DNA of 64,000 nt. It comes from Gemmatimonadales bacterium. GTDB taxonomy: Bacteria > Gemmatimonadota > Gemmatimonadetes > Gemmatimonadales > GWC2-71-9. Numbering within the stretch: the first letter of the stretch is position 1; each line of letters starts with the position of its first letter. Positions 33,776 through 43,342 of the stretch are shown here, piece by piece. The stretch lies in NCBI GenBank assembly GCA_041390145.1, contig JAWKQM010000005.1, positions 124,001 to 188,000 of the forward strand, in the 5' to 3' direction. The translations under genes and the position numbers were made by a program. The notes under the pieces are model-generated. The model saw only the letters and a list, made by a program, of their open reading frames with translations, was not told the DNA's origin and did not search any database.

Positions 33776-34681
33776 ATGGCACAGCCCGCACTGCAGGACC
33801 TGCTCGAAGCCGGCGTTCACTTCGGCCACCAGACCCGTCGGTGGAACCCGAAGATGCGCCGTTTCATCTTCGCCGAACGCTCCGGCATCTACATCATCGA
33901 CCTGCAGAAGACCCTCCGGCAGATCATCAAGGCCCAGGAGCTCCTCCGCACCGTCGTCCTCAAGGGCGACAGCGTCCTCTTCGTGTGCACCAAGCGGCAG
34001 CTCAAGGCCGTGGTGCAGGCCGAGGCGACCGAGAGCGGCGGGCACTACGTCACGGAGCGGTGGCTGGGCGGCATGCTCACCAACTTCCAGACGGTCAAGA
34101 AGCAGATCCGGCGGCTGAAGGACCTCGAGCAGGGGGCCTCGGACGGCGAGTTCGAGAGCTACACCAAGAAGGAAAAGCTGCTCTTCGAGCGGGAGCGCGT
34201 GAAGCTGTCGCGCAACCTCGAGGGCATCAAGAACATGGCCCGGCTGCCCGGCGCGCTCTTCGTGGTGGACGCCAAGAAGGAAAAGATTGCGGTCGCCGAG
34301 GCCAACAAGCTCGGGATCCCGGTGGTGGCCATCGTGGACACCAACGCCGACCCCGACGTGATCACCGTGCCGATCCCGGGCAACGACGACGCCATCCGCG
34401 CCGTCGCCCTGATCACGCATGCGCTGGCGGACACGATCGCCGAAGCCCGCGCCCAGATGCCGGCGCGTGACGCGGCCGACGCCGACGACGCCGAGACGTA
34501 CAGCACCGACTCCGGCACCGAAGGCGACGCCGACGCGGACCGAAAGAAGCGCCGGGCCCGCCGGAAGCGCCGGCCGAAGCCCGAGGCGATCGCCGCGCGG
34601 CTCAAGGGGGAGTCGGAGACGGCGGATTCGGGGGAGGCCGAGGCGGCTGCCCCGGCTGCCGCGGCAGAGTCGGACGCCTAG
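33776..34681 (+). CDS. rpsB: 30S ribosomal protein S2
   Basis: 301 aa. Core motifs: LLEAGVHFGHQTRRWNPKM, YIIDLQKTL, RWLGGMLTNFQTV and ALFVVDAKKEKIAVAEANKLGIPVVAIVDTNADPD. The C-terminal tail of about 60 residues is acidic, then basic, then Ala/Glu-rich, longer than in E. coli (241 aa). It starts the rpsB-tsf-pyrH-frr series. Confidence 0.97.
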   Translation: MAQPALQDLLEAGVHFGHQTRRWNPKMRRFIFAERSGIYIIDLQKTLRQIIKAQELLRTVVLKGDSVLFVCTKRQLKAVVQAEATESGGHYVTERWLGGMLTNFQTVKKQIRRLKDLEQGASDGEFESYTKKEKLLFERERVKLSRNLEGIKNMARLPGALFVVDAKKEKIAVAEANKLGIPVVAIVDTNADPDVITVPIPGNDDAIRAVALITHALADTIAEARAQMPARDAADADDAETYSTDSGTEGDADADRKKRRARRKRRPKPEAIAARLKGESETADSGEAEAAAPAAAAESDA

Positions 34682-34706
34682 TCCGGCCCCTGCGGGATCC
34701 TGCGTG

Positions 34707-34745
34707 CCGCCGCCCCCGGCCTCCAACCGGCCTGGGCGGCGGTTT
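34707..34745 (+). terminator. Terminator or attenuator hairpin between rpsB and tsf
   Basis: CCGCCGCCC (34707-34715) pairs with GGGCGGCGG (34734-34742), an inner GGCC/GGCC stem extends it, and TTT follows. It probably reduces transcription from rpsB into tsf, as attenuators do in this operon elsewhere. Confidence 0.6.
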
Positions 34746-34777
34746 CACTATCCAACACTACCTGTGAGTATTCAGCC

Positions 34778-35389
34778 ATGACGACGAAGACGAAGGCGAT
34801 TTCAGCGAAGGACGTTGCCGAGCTCCGCGCCCGGACCGGTGCCGGCATGATGGACTGCAAGAAGGCGCTCGAGGAGGCCGGCGGCGACAAGGAGAAGGCC
34901 GGCGAGCTGCTGCGGGCCAAGGGCATGGCGAAGGCGGAGAAGCGCGCCGGCCGGAGCGCCAGCCAGGGCCTGGTGGTCAACTACATGCACCACAACGGGC
35001 AGGTGGGCGTGCTGGTCGAGCTGAACAGCGAGACCGACTTCGTGGCGCGGACCGAGGCCTTCGGCCAGCTGGCGCGCGACATCGCGCTGCACATCGCCTC
35101 GGCCGATCCGCTGGCGGTCAACCCGGAGGACATCGATCCCGAGCTCATCGAGCGCGAGCGCCGGATCGCCGAGCAGCAGGTGGCCGAAGAAGGGAAGCCG
35201 GAGGCCATCCGCGCCAAGATCGTCGACGGCAAGATCAAGAAGTTCGTCGCGGAGCGGACGCTGCTCGAGCAGCCGTTCGTGAAGGACGACAGCAAGACGA
35301 TCGGCCAGCTGGTGAAGGAAGTGTCGGGCCAGCTGGGCGAGGCCGTCGTGGTCCGCCGCTTCGCCCGGTTCAAGATCGGGGAAGAGTGA
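34778..35389 (+). CDS. tsf: Elongation factor Ts
   Basis: 203 aa. Guanine-nucleotide exchange factor for EF-Tu. It has the N-terminal UBA-like VAELRARTGAGMMDCKKALEEAGGD, the NSETDFVAR motif and a single core repeat, i.e. the short (about 200 aa) type of Thermus rather than the 283-aa E. coli type. The stop overlaps the pyrH start. Confidence 0.96.
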   Translation: MTTKTKAISAKDVAELRARTGAGMMDCKKALEEAGGDKEKAGELLRAKGMAKAEKRAGRSASQGLVVNYMHHNGQVGVLVELNSETDFVARTEAFGQLARDIALHIASADPLAVNPEDIDPELIERERRIAEQQVAEEGKPEAIRAKIVDGKIKKFVAERTLLEQPFVKDDSKTIGQLVKEVSGQLGEAVVVRRFARFKIGEE

Positions 35390-36099
35390 TGGCCTTGGCC
35401 TACCCGCGCGCCCTCCTCAAGGTGTCCGGCGAAGCGCTCGCCGGTGAGAAGGGCGTGGGGGTGGACTTCAAGGTGGTCGAAGCCCTGGCCGACCAGATCA
35501 AGACCGTGCACGCGATGGGCGTGCAGCTGAGCCTCGTCGTCGGCGGCGGCAACATCATCCGCGGCACGGCGGCCAGCCGGGAAGGGCTCGACCGGGTCAA
35601 CGCCGATTACATGGGGATGCTGGCCACGGTCATCAACGCGCTCGCCATGCAGGATGTGCTCGAAAAGCTCGGCGTGCATACCCGTGTCATGACCGCCATC
35701 CGGATGGAGTCGCTCGCCGAACCGTACATCCGTCGCCGCGCGCAGCGGCACCTCGAGAAGGGCCGGCTGGTCATCTTCGCCGGCGGCACTGGCAACCCCT
35801 TCTTCTCCACCGACACCGCCGCCGTGCTCCGGGCGCTGGAAGTGGAGGCCGACGTCATCCTCAAGGCCACCAACGTGGACGGCGTCTACACGGCGGATCC
35901 CCGGACCGACAAGGCCGCCGCCTTCATTCCGGAGCTCACCTTCCAGGAAGCGATCGTCAAGGGTTACGCCGTCATGGACGCCAACGCGTTCGGGCTCTGC
36001 AAGGCCAACCAGCTGCCGATCCAGGTCTTCAACATCAACGAACCCGGAGCCATCGCGCGGATCCTGCGGGGCGAGCGGGTCGGGACAATCGTCCGATGA
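35389..36099 (+). CDS. pyrH: Uridylate kinase
   Basis: 236 aa, ATG overlapping the tsf stop (TGATG). Amino-acid-kinase fold: RALLKVSGEALAG, LVVGGGNIIRG, VIFAGGTGNPFFSTDTAAVLRALE and DGVYTADPRTD. Makes UDP from UMP; hexameric and allosteric in bacteria. Overlaps frr by four bases. Confidence 0.97.
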   Translation: MALAYPRALLKVSGEALAGEKGVGVDFKVVEALADQIKTVHAMGVQLSLVVGGGNIIRGTAASREGLDRVNADYMGMLATVINALAMQDVLEKLGVHTRVMTAIRMESLAEPYIRRRAQRHLEKGRLVIFAGGTGNPFFSTDTAAVLRALEVEADVILKATNVDGVYTADPRTDKAAAFIPELTFQEAIVKGYAVMDANAFGLCKANQLPIQVFNINEPGAIARILRGERVGTIVR

Positions 36100-36650
36100 G
36101 CACCATTCCAGAACTGCTGAAGCACTGCCGCGAATTGATGGTCAAGGCCGTGGACAGCACCAAGCGCGAACTGACCGGCATTCGGAGCGGCAAGGCCAGC
36201 ACGGCCTTGCTCGACAGCATCCGCATCGACGCCTACGGCTCCAGCGTGCCCCTGAACCAGGTGGCGATGGTGGCGGCGCCCGAGCCCCGCATGCTCACCG
36301 TCCAGCCCTTCGACAAGACGCTGGCGCCGGTCATCGAGAAAGCCATTCGTGACGGCGACCTCGGGCTCAACCCCGCCTCCCAGGGCAACCTCATCCGGGT
36401 CCCGCTGCCCGCCCTCTCCGAGGAGCGGCGCAAGGAACTGGTCAAGGTGGTGCACAAGCTGGCGGAAGAGGGGCGTATCGCCATCCGGCACGCGCGGACG
36501 GACACCCTCGGCAAGATCAAGAAGCTCGAGCACATCAGCGAGGACGACAAGGCGCGCGGCGAGAAGGACGTCCAGAAGCTCACGGACGAACATGTCAAGC
36601 TCGTGGACGAAGTGATCAAGTCCAAAGAAGCGGAAATCATGGAAGTTTGA
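36096..36650 (+). CDS. frr: Ribosome recycling factor
   Basis: 184 aa. Coiled-coil domain I and small domain II: LTGIRSGKASTALLDSIRIDAYGSSVPLNQVA, LTVQPFDKT, IEKAIRDGDLGLNP and RVPLPALSEERRKELVK. Splits post-termination ribosomes with EF-G. Coupled to pyrH and 4 bases from uppS. Confidence 0.97.
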   Translation: MSTIPELLKHCRELMVKAVDSTKRELTGIRSGKASTALLDSIRIDAYGSSVPLNQVAMVAAPEPRMLTVQPFDKTLAPVIEKAIRDGDLGLNPASQGNLIRVPLPALSEERRKELVKVVHKLAEEGRIAIRHARTDTLGKIKKLEHISEDDKARGEKDVQKLTDEHVKLVDEVIKSKEAEIMEV

Positions 36651-36654
36651 CGGC

Positions 36655-37395
36655 ATGAGCGATCCGCTGCTCGATTCGATCCTTCGGCAGGGTGCGGTCC
36701 CGGCGCACGTCGCCATCATCATGGACGGAAACGGCCGGTGGGCGCAGGCGCGCGCCCTGCCGCGCCCGGCAGGACACCAGGCCGGCATGCAGGCGGTGCG
36801 CGAGGCCGTCGAAGGCGCGCGCAGCGCCGGCGTCAAGGTGCTTACCCTCTTCGCCTTTTCCCAGGAAAACTGGCACCGACCGCCCGAGGAAATCGACGCC
36901 CTCATGTCGCTCCTCGAGGAGTATATCGCGCGGGAGCGCGAGGAACTCATCGCGCGGGGCGTGGCGGTGCGGTTTCTCGGCGACCTCGACCGGCTCGTGC
37001 CGAGCGCGCGAGCCGCGGTGGACGAGACCATCCGCGCCACCGCGGGCGGCACCGAACTGGCGCTCAACATCTGCATCTCCTACGGGTCGCGCGCGGAACT
37101 GACCCGGGCGGCCCGTCTCATCGCCGAGGATGTCGCCGCCGGCCGGCTGGTCCCCGCCGAGGTGGACGAGGATGCCATCGCACGCCGGCTCTACACCGCC
37201 GTCTGGCCCGACCCCGACCTGCTCATCCGCACCTCCGGGGAACTCCGCCTCTCCAATTTTCTGCTCTGGCAGCTGGCCTACGCTGAGTTCTTCGTGACCC
37301 CGGTGCTCTGGCCCGACTTCACGCGCCACGATTTCTTCGAGGCCGTCGTCGAGTTCCAGCGCCGCGACCGCCGATTCGGACGCGTCCCGACCTGA
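36655..37395 (+). CDS. uppS: Undecaprenyl diphosphate synthase (cis-prenyltransferase)
   Basis: 246 aa. IIMDGNGRWAQARALPR (catalytic Asp), GHQAGMQAVREAV, LTLFAFSQENWHRP, and the C-terminal LLIRTSGELRLSNFLLWQLAYAEF. Makes the lipid carrier precursor for peptidoglycan and other envelope polymers. Stop overlaps the cdsA start. Confidence 0.96.
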   Translation: MSDPLLDSILRQGAVPAHVAIIMDGNGRWAQARALPRPAGHQAGMQAVREAVEGARSAGVKVLTLFAFSQENWHRPPEEIDALMSLLEEYIAREREELIARGVAVRFLGDLDRLVPSARAAVDETIRATAGGTELALNICISYGSRAELTRAARLIAEDVAAGRLVPAEVDEDAIARRLYTAVWPDPDLLIRTSGELRLSNFLLWQLAYAEFFVTPVLWPDFTRHDFFEAVVEFQRRDRRFGRVPT

Positions 37396-38261
37396 TGGAC
37401 CGCAACATGCAAGCGCGGATCGCGTTCGCCGCGGTCGCGATCCCAACGGCGCTGGCCATCGTCTGGTTCGGCGGGTGGGCGCTGGTGGTCCTGCTGACGC
37501 TGGCCGGCGTGCTCGGCACCCGCGAGCTGTTCAACTTTGCCGAACAGCGGGGCGTGCGGCCCTCGCCGGTCCTGGGACTCGGCGCTGCGGCCCTCGCGGC
37601 CCCGCTCACCTGGCTGTCCCTGAGCCGCCCCGCCGTCTTCGTGGCCATCGCCGACTGGTGGCCGTACGCCGCCGCGGTCTGGGTGCTCGCCGTGCTCACC
37701 TGGGCCACCATGCGCCGCGCGCCCGACGCCCATCCGCTCGGCGCCGTGACCGTGACGCTGATCGGGCCGCTCTACGCCGCGGCGCTTCCCGCGTTTCTCC
37801 TGGTCCTCCGCCACACCTCGTACGGCCTGATGTCGTGGGGCGGCACCGCCCTCGTCTTCTTCCCGCTGGTGGTCACCTGGGTCGGCGACTCGGCCGCCAT
37901 GTCGGGCGGCCGCGCCTTCGGGGGGCCGAAGATGGCGCCGACCATCAGCCCCGGGAAGACGCGCTCGGGCGGCATCAGCGGCCTGGTCGGCGCGGCCGTC
38001 GCCGGCGCGCTCCTGGTGCCGCTCGCGCTCCGGCCCACCGGCGTTGACCTTGGCGTCGCCGCGGCGGCCGCGATCGGCCTGCTGCTTGGCGTGGTCGGGC
38101 AGGTGGGCGACCTGGCCGAATCGCTCCTCAAGCGCGAGGCGGGCGTCAAGGACTCGAGTCACCTGATTCCCGGTCACGGCGGCGTCCTCGACCGGTTCGA
38201 CTCGCTGATCTTCGTGCTTCCCGTCGCGGCGCTGCTCTTCCGTCTGCTCGGCGTTCTCTGA
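37395..38261 (+). CDS. cdsA: Phosphatidate cytidylyltransferase
   Basis: 288 aa with about seven to eight membrane segments. The C-terminal CDP-diglyceride synthase signature is present (SRHLIPGHGGVLDRFDSL equivalent: SSHLIPGHGG, DRFDSL), together with WVGDSAAMSGGRAFGGPKMAP and SPGKTRSGGISG. Makes CDP-diacylglycerol for phospholipid synthesis. Part of the uppS-cdsA-dxr-rseP run. Confidence 0.95.
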   Translation: MDRNMQARIAFAAVAIPTALAIVWFGGWALVVLLTLAGVLGTRELFNFAEQRGVRPSPVLGLGAAALAAPLTWLSLSRPAVFVAIADWWPYAAAVWVLAVLTWATMRRAPDAHPLGAVTVTLIGPLYAAALPAFLLVLRHTSYGLMSWGGTALVFFPLVVTWVGDSAAMSGGRAFGGPKMAPTISPGKTRSGGISGLVGAAVAGALLVPLALRPTGVDLGVAAAAAIGLLLGVVGQVGDLAESLLKREAGVKDSSHLIPGHGGVLDRFDSLIFVLPVAALLFRLLGVL

Positions 38262-39355
38262 TGCGCGGAGTGGCGGTGCTGGGCTCCACCGGCTCCATCG
38301 GTCGGAGCACGCTGGCCGTCCTCGCCCGGCAGCGGGAGCACTTCCGCGTCGTGGCGCTCACCGCCGGCCGCAACGCCACCCTCCTCGAATCCCAGCGCCG
38401 CGAGTGGACCCCCGACTTCGTCGGGCTGGCCGACGTCGCCGGCGCGGCGGTCCTTCTCGAGGCGGCGACCCATCCCGCCGTCGATATCGTGGTGAACGCG
38501 GTCGTCGGCGCGGCCGGCCTCGACGCGACGCTCGCGGCGCTGCGTGCGGGGAAGCGCGTCGCCCTCGCCAACAAGGAATCGCTGGTGATGGCCGGGGAAC
38601 TGGTGATGGAAGCTGCGCGGTCCGGCGGCGGAGAGCTAATTCCGGTGGACAGCGAGCACAGCGCCGTGCTGCAGTGCCTCGCCGGCCAGGACAGCACGCT
38701 CGAACGGCTGATCCTGACGGCGTCCGGCGGTCCCTTCCGCGAATGGTCCCCCGAGCGGGTGCAGGGGGCGTCGATCGAGGAGGCGCTGCGTCACCCCACG
38801 TGGAGCATGGGGAGTAAGATCACCGTCGACAGCGCCACGCTGGCCAACAAGGCGCTCGAGGTGATCGAAGCCCACTTCCTGTACGGGCTCCCCTACGACC
38901 GGATCGAGGTCGTGGTGCATCCGCAGAGCATCGTGCATGCGTTCGTGGAGTTTGGCGACGGCAGCGTCCTGGCCCAGCTCGGGTTTCCTACCATGGAACT
39001 GCCGATCCTCTACGCCTTGACCCATCCGGACCGATTGCCGGACCGCGGCGTGCCGCGCTTTGACCCGATCGCCGCCGGGTCGCTCACCTTCGAGCCGGTG
39101 CGCCGGGATGTGTTCCGGACCTTTGACGCCGGCGTCGAGGCGGGCCGCGCCGGCGGCACCGCGCCGGCCGTGTTCAACGCCGCCAATGAAGTCGCCGTCG
39201 CCGCCTTTCTCGAGCGACGTATCCCGTTCGGCCGTATTCCTGACACCATCCGGGCGGCCCTTGATGCCCATACCGTTCACCCGGCAAGTTCGCTGGAGGC
39301 GGTTCGTGAGGCGGATCGCTGGGCCCGCGCCCGAGCCCGTGAGGAGATGACGTGA
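38261..39355 (+). CDS. dxr: 1-deoxy-D-xylulose 5-phosphate reductoisomerase
   Basis: 364 aa. NADPH site GSTGSIGRSTLAVL, ALANKESLVMAG, VDSEHSAVLQCL, ASGGPFREW, WSMGSKITVDSATLANKALEVIEAHFLYGL and VVHPQSIVHAFVEF. Second step of the MEP isoprenoid pathway, supplying precursors for UppS upstream. Starts in the cdsA stop and overlaps rseP. Confidence 0.97.
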   Translation: MRGVAVLGSTGSIGRSTLAVLARQREHFRVVALTAGRNATLLESQRREWTPDFVGLADVAGAAVLLEAATHPAVDIVVNAVVGAAGLDATLAALRAGKRVALANKESLVMAGELVMEAARSGGGELIPVDSEHSAVLQCLAGQDSTLERLILTASGGPFREWSPERVQGASIEEALRHPTWSMGSKITVDSATLANKALEVIEAHFLYGLPYDRIEVVVHPQSIVHAFVEFGDGSVLAQLGFPTMELPILYALTHPDRLPDRGVPRFDPIAAGSLTFEPVRRDVFRTFDAGVEAGRAGGTAPAVFNAANEVAVAAFLERRIPFGRIPDTIRAALDAHTVHPASSLEAVREADRWARARAREEMT

Positions 39356-40728
39356 TCGCACTCCAGACCACCCTGTCCCTGCTGGTCGTCCTCGGCATCC
39401 TGGTGTTCGTCCACGAGGCGGGGCACTTCCTGGCCGCCAAGTGGGCGGGGGTGTGGGTCCACCGCTTTGCGCTCGGCATCGGCAACCCGATCCCCGGGCT
39501 TTCCTTCAAGTGGCGGGAGACCGAGTACGCCATCTGCTGGCTGCCGCTCGGCGGGTATGTGAAGATGGCCACCGCCGAAGAGGAGGCCACCAGCAGCGCG
39601 CTCGAAGGCGGAACGCCGGATGCGATCGTGCCGCCGGACATGTATTTCGAGGCGAAGCCGGTCTGGAAGCGGATGATCATCATCCTCGCCGGCGTGACGA
39701 TGAATGCACTCTTCGCGTGGGCGGTCTTCAGCGGGCTGGCCATCAAGAATGGCCGGGCCTTCGATCCCGAAACGCGGGTCGGGCAGGTCGACACCACCGG
39801 GTTCGTGGCGGCGCTGGCTCCACTGGCGCAGCTCGCGCCCGGCGACAGCATCGTGGCCGTCAACGGGGAAGCGGTGCACAACTGGGGCGACGTGCTCAAC
39901 GGGATCATGAACGGATCCGCCGACACGATCACGATCGCCGTGGCGGGCAAGTCGGACATCGTCCTCCCCGTCCATCCCGACGCCGTGGAGGAGCGCGCCA
40001 TGGCGGCGCAGTCGATTTCCTCCTGGCGACCCCCGGTGGTGTCGACGGTGACGCCGGGCGGGCCGGCGAGCCGGGCTGGATTCGAGCCGGGCGACCTCAT
40101 TCTGACGGTGGACGGCATCGCGGTGCCGCAGTGGTGGGACCTCACCGCCCTGATCGAGGCCCGCCAGGGCGACACGGTCGCCGTCGAGGTGGCGCGTGGG
40201 GGCGAGCAGAAGAGGCTCACCGTGATTCCCGGCTCGAAGGTCGTGCGCAATCCTGATGGGTCGGAGCGGGCGGTCGGCGTCATCGGCGTCGGGAGCCAGA
40301 GCCAGGTGGTGTATGAACCGCTGGGTTTCGTCGAGGCGGTGGGGGAGGGGTTCGACGCCACGCTCAGCGCGTCGACCACCGTGGTGCGCTCGGTGCGCGG
40401 CATGCTGACCGGCCGGGTGTCAGGCCGGAACATCGGCGGGCCGATCGCGATCGGGCAGATGGCGGCAGCATCCGCCGAGGCCGGGCTCGGGGTCTTCTTC
40501 GGCTTCCTCGGCGTCATTTCGATCAACCTCGCCGTGCTGAACCTGCTGCCGATTCCGATCCTGGATGGCGGGCAGTTCCTCTTCCTGCTGGCCGAGGGGA
40601 TCCTGCGGCGTCCGCTCTCGCTGAAGCTGCGGGAGCGGCTGACGGTGGTGGGGTTGGTGCTGGTGCTGGCCCTGATGCTCTTCGCGTTCTGGAATGACCT
40701 GAGCAGGATCTTCCTGAACCTCGGCTAA
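39352..40728 (+). CDS. rseP: RIP zinc metalloprotease RseP (site-2 protease)
   Basis: 458 aa, GTG start overlapping dxr. HExxH active site in VHEAGHFLAAK near residue 20, two PDZ-like domains (VDTTGFVAALAPLAQLAPGDSIVAVNG; VTPGGPASRAGFEPGDLILTVDG) and the C-terminal NLLPIPILDGGQF zinc motif with membrane helices. Cuts anti-sigma factors and signal peptides within the inner membrane. Length is normal. Confidence 0.95.
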   Translation: MIALQTTLSLLVVLGILVFVHEAGHFLAAKWAGVWVHRFALGIGNPIPGLSFKWRETEYAICWLPLGGYVKMATAEEEATSSALEGGTPDAIVPPDMYFEAKPVWKRMIIILAGVTMNALFAWAVFSGLAIKNGRAFDPETRVGQVDTTGFVAALAPLAQLAPGDSIVAVNGEAVHNWGDVLNGIMNGSADTITIAVAGKSDIVLPVHPDAVEERAMAAQSISSWRPPVVSTVTPGGPASRAGFEPGDLILTVDGIAVPQWWDLTALIEARQGDTVAVEVARGGEQKRLTVIPGSKVVRNPDGSERAVGVIGVGSQSQVVYEPLGFVEAVGEGFDATLSASTTVVRSVRGMLTGRVSGRNIGGPIAIGQMAAASAEAGLGVFFGFLGVISINLAVLNLLPIPILDGGQFLFLLAEGILRRPLSLKLRERLTVVGLVLVLALMLFAFWNDLSRIFLNLG

Positions 40729-40906
40729 GTTGTTGTGCAGGATTGGCTTGCGGATTTCTCGGCCGTGGGCCATCGATTCGGGGGCCCGGGCCGGGAAGTG
40801 GCCCAACCCCTTGTCACGCCGTAACTAGCGGGTTATTTTTCTGTGCTTGGAAGAATCGTTAATTGACAGACGTTGCCCGAGCGGGCACCCAACGGAAACC
40901 GACAGA

Positions 40907-41167
40907 ATGAGCTTCGACAAGCAGGCCGTCACTGAAAAGCATCGCCTCCACGAGACGGACACCGGGTCCGCTCCCCTGCAGGTGGCCATGCTGACCGAGC
41001 GGATCAACTCGCTCACCGAACACTTCCGGACCCACTCGAAGGACCATCATGGTCGCCGAGGGCTCCTGAAGATGGTCGGCACGCGGCGCCGCCTGCTCAC
41101 GTACCTGAAGCGAAACGATCTGCCGACATACCGAGCGCTCCTCGAGCAACTCGGTCTCCGCCACTAA
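40907..41167 (+). CDS. rpsO: 30S ribosomal protein S15
   Basis: 86 aa from ATG 40907. TGSAPLQVAMLTERINSLTEHFRTHSKDHHGRRGLLKMVGTRRRLLTYLKRNDLPTY is the entire family core. It is followed by a strong terminator and then pnp, the conserved rpsO-pnp pair. Confidence 0.97.
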   Translation: MSFDKQAVTEKHRLHETDTGSAPLQVAMLTERINSLTEHFRTHSKDHHGRRGLLKMVGTRRRLLTYLKRNDLPTYRALLEQLGLRH

Positions 41168-41182
41168 CTGAAGCCCGTGGGC

Positions 41183-41220
41183 GAGGGCGTCCCGACCGAG
41201 CACGACGGGACGCCCTCTTT
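41183..41220 (+). terminator. Rho-independent terminator between rpsO and pnp
   Basis: GAGGGCGTCCC (41183-41193) and GGGACGCCCTC (41207-41217) form an 11-bp perfect stem followed by TTT. It separates rpsO from pnp. Confidence 0.85.
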
Positions 41221-41256
41221 GCATTGCGTGCTCTGAGAAAAGAAAAGGTTGTGACT

Positions 41257-43338
41257 GTGCATCGGATTGAAACTGAGTTCGCCGGCCGGACCCTCACGAT
41301 CGAGACCGGGAAGATGGCGAAGCAGGCCGCCGGCTCCTGCCTGGTACGGTACGGCGACACGATGGTGCTGGCGGCGGTGACTGTCTCCAAGAACGTCTCC
41401 ACCCTCCCGTTCTTCCCCCTGACGGTCGAGTATCGCGAGAAGACCTACGCCGCGGGCAAGATCCCCGGCGGGTTCCTGAAGCGCGAAGGCCGTCCGTCGG
41501 ACAAGGAAATCCTTGCCGCGCGCGGCATCGACCGGTCCATCCGGCCGCTCTTCCCCGAGGGGTTCAAGAACGAGATCCAGGTGTTCGTCACGGTCATCTC
41601 GGCCGACCAGGAGAACGACGCGGACGTGCTCGGTGTCCTGGCCGCCTCGACCGCGCTGAGCATCTCGCCGATTCCGTGGGACGGCCCGCTGGCCGCGGTG
41701 CGCGTCGGCCAGGTCGAGGGCAACTGGATCCTCAATCCGACCTTCCAGCAGCTGGAATTCTCCGCGCTCGACCTTTTCATCACCGGCTCTGCCGACTCGA
41801 TCGTGATGGTCGAGGGTGGCGCGCACGAGATTTCCGAGAAGGATGTCCTCAACGCCCTGAAGATCGGGCAGAAGGGGATCAAGGAGCTGGTGGGCCACGC
41901 GAAGAAGATCATCGCCAAGGCCGCCAAGCCGAAGATGGAGTGGACCAAGGCCCCGCGCGACGAGGCCCTCACGAAGCGTGTGGCGGAGCTGCTCGAAAAG
42001 CCGATGGCCAAGGCCATCAACGCGAAGGACAAGGCGGGCCGCGCCGAGGGCGTCGCCAAGGTCAAGTCCGCCGCGATCGAGACGCTCGCGGCCGAGTTTC
42101 CCGACGCCGGCCGGACCATCGGCAACGAGATCGAGGAAGTCGAATACCGCGTCATGCGCGCACAGGTGCTCGACAAGGGTGAGCGGGTGGACGGGCGCGA
42201 CCCCGACACCGTTCGTCCGATCACGATCGAGACCGGCCTGTTGCCCCGGGCGCATGGCTCGGCGCTGTTCACCCGCGGCCAGACCCAGGCGCTGGTGGCG
42301 GCCACCCTCGGCACCGCCGACGACGAGCAGCGCATCGACAACATCGACGTGCCGCGCGAGACGACCAAGTCGTTCATGCTGCACTACAACTTCCCGCCGT
42401 ACTGCACCGGCGAAGTGAAGATGATCCGCGGCACCAGCCGCCGCGAAATCGGGCACGGCACGCTCGCCGAGCGGGCGCTGCAGCCGCTGCTGCCGCGGTA
42501 CGAGGAGTTCCCCTACACGATGCGCCTCGTCTCGGAAGTCCTCGAGTCGAACGGCTCGTCCTCGATGGCCTCGGTGTGCGGCGGCTCGCTGTCGCTCATG
42601 GATGCCGGCGTGCCGATGAAGAGCGCCTGCGCCGGCGTGGCGATGGGCCTGATCAAGGAAGGGAAGAAGGTCGCCATCCTCACCGACATTCTCGGTTCGG
42701 AAGACCACCTCGGCGACATGGACTTCAAGGTGGCCGGCACGACCGAGGGCATCACCTCGATCCAGATGGACATCAAGATCCAGGGCCTCGACCTGAAGAT
42801 CATGGAAGAAGCGCTCGACAAGGCACGCCTTGGCCGCCTCCACATTCTCGGCGAAATGGCGAAGGTGCTCGACACCCACCGGCCCGAGATGTCGCCGTGG
42901 GCGCCCCGGATCTTCACGCTGCAGATCAAGCCCGACAAGATCGGCGACCTCATCGGTCCGAAGGGCAAGACCATCCGTGGCATCCAGGACGCCACCGGCG
43001 CCAAGATCAGCGTCGAGGACTCCGGCCTCGTCACCATCGCCGCCGTCGGCGGTGAGGCGGGCGAGAAGGCCCGCGAGATGGTCACGGCCATCTGCACCGA
43101 GCCCGAGGTCGGCAAGATCTATGAAGGCCCCGTCAAGAGCACCACGGCGTTCGGCGCCTTCATCGAGATCCTTCCCGGCGTCGAGGGGCTGCTGCACATC
43201 AGCGAGCTCCAGCACGCCCGCACCGAGAAGACCGAAGACGTTGTCAAGAAGGGCGACATCGTGAAGGTCAAGCTCCTCGAGGTGGATGAGCGCGGCCGGA
43301 TGAAGCTGTCCCGGAAGGCGCTCCTGCCGAAGGAGTAG
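41257..43338 (+). CDS. pnp: Polyribonucleotide nucleotidyltransferase (PNPase)
   Basis: About 693 aa. Two RNase PH domains (first with GRPSDKEILAARGIDRSIRPLF, second with GSALFTRGQTQAL and GSSSMASVCGGSLSLMDAGV), a helical linker, KH domain (IGDLIGPKGKTIRGIQ) and S1 domain (VKSTTAFGAFIEILPGVEGLLHISEL). The start is uncertain: GTG at 41257 has AAGG eight bases upstream; GTG 41251 and TTG 41224 are alternatives. Degrades mRNA phosphorolytically in the degradosome. Confidence 0.96.
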   Translation: MHRIETEFAGRTLTIETGKMAKQAAGSCLVRYGDTMVLAAVTVSKNVSTLPFFPLTVEYREKTYAAGKIPGGFLKREGRPSDKEILAARGIDRSIRPLFPEGFKNEIQVFVTVISADQENDADVLGVLAASTALSISPIPWDGPLAAVRVGQVEGNWILNPTFQQLEFSALDLFITGSADSIVMVEGGAHEISEKDVLNALKIGQKGIKELVGHAKKIIAKAAKPKMEWTKAPRDEALTKRVAELLEKPMAKAINAKDKAGRAEGVAKVKSAAIETLAAEFPDAGRTIGNEIEEVEYRVMRAQVLDKGERVDGRDPDTVRPITIETGLLPRAHGSALFTRGQTQALVAATLGTADDEQRIDNIDVPRETTKSFMLHYNFPPYCTGEVKMIRGTSRREIGHGTLAERALQPLLPRYEEFPYTMRLVSEVLESNGSSSMASVCGGSLSLMDAGVPMKSACAGVAMGLIKEGKKVAILTDILGSEDHLGDMDFKVAGTTEGITSIQMDIKIQGLDLKIMEEALDKARLGRLHILGEMAKVLDTHRPEMSPWAPRIFTLQIKPDKIGDLIGPKGKTIRGIQDATGAKISVEDSGLVTIAAVGGEAGEKAREMVTAICTEPEVGKIYEGPVKSTTAFGAFIEILPGVEGLLHISELQHARTEKTEDVVKKGDIVKVKLLEVDERGRMKLSRKALLPKE

Positions 43339-43342
43339 CACA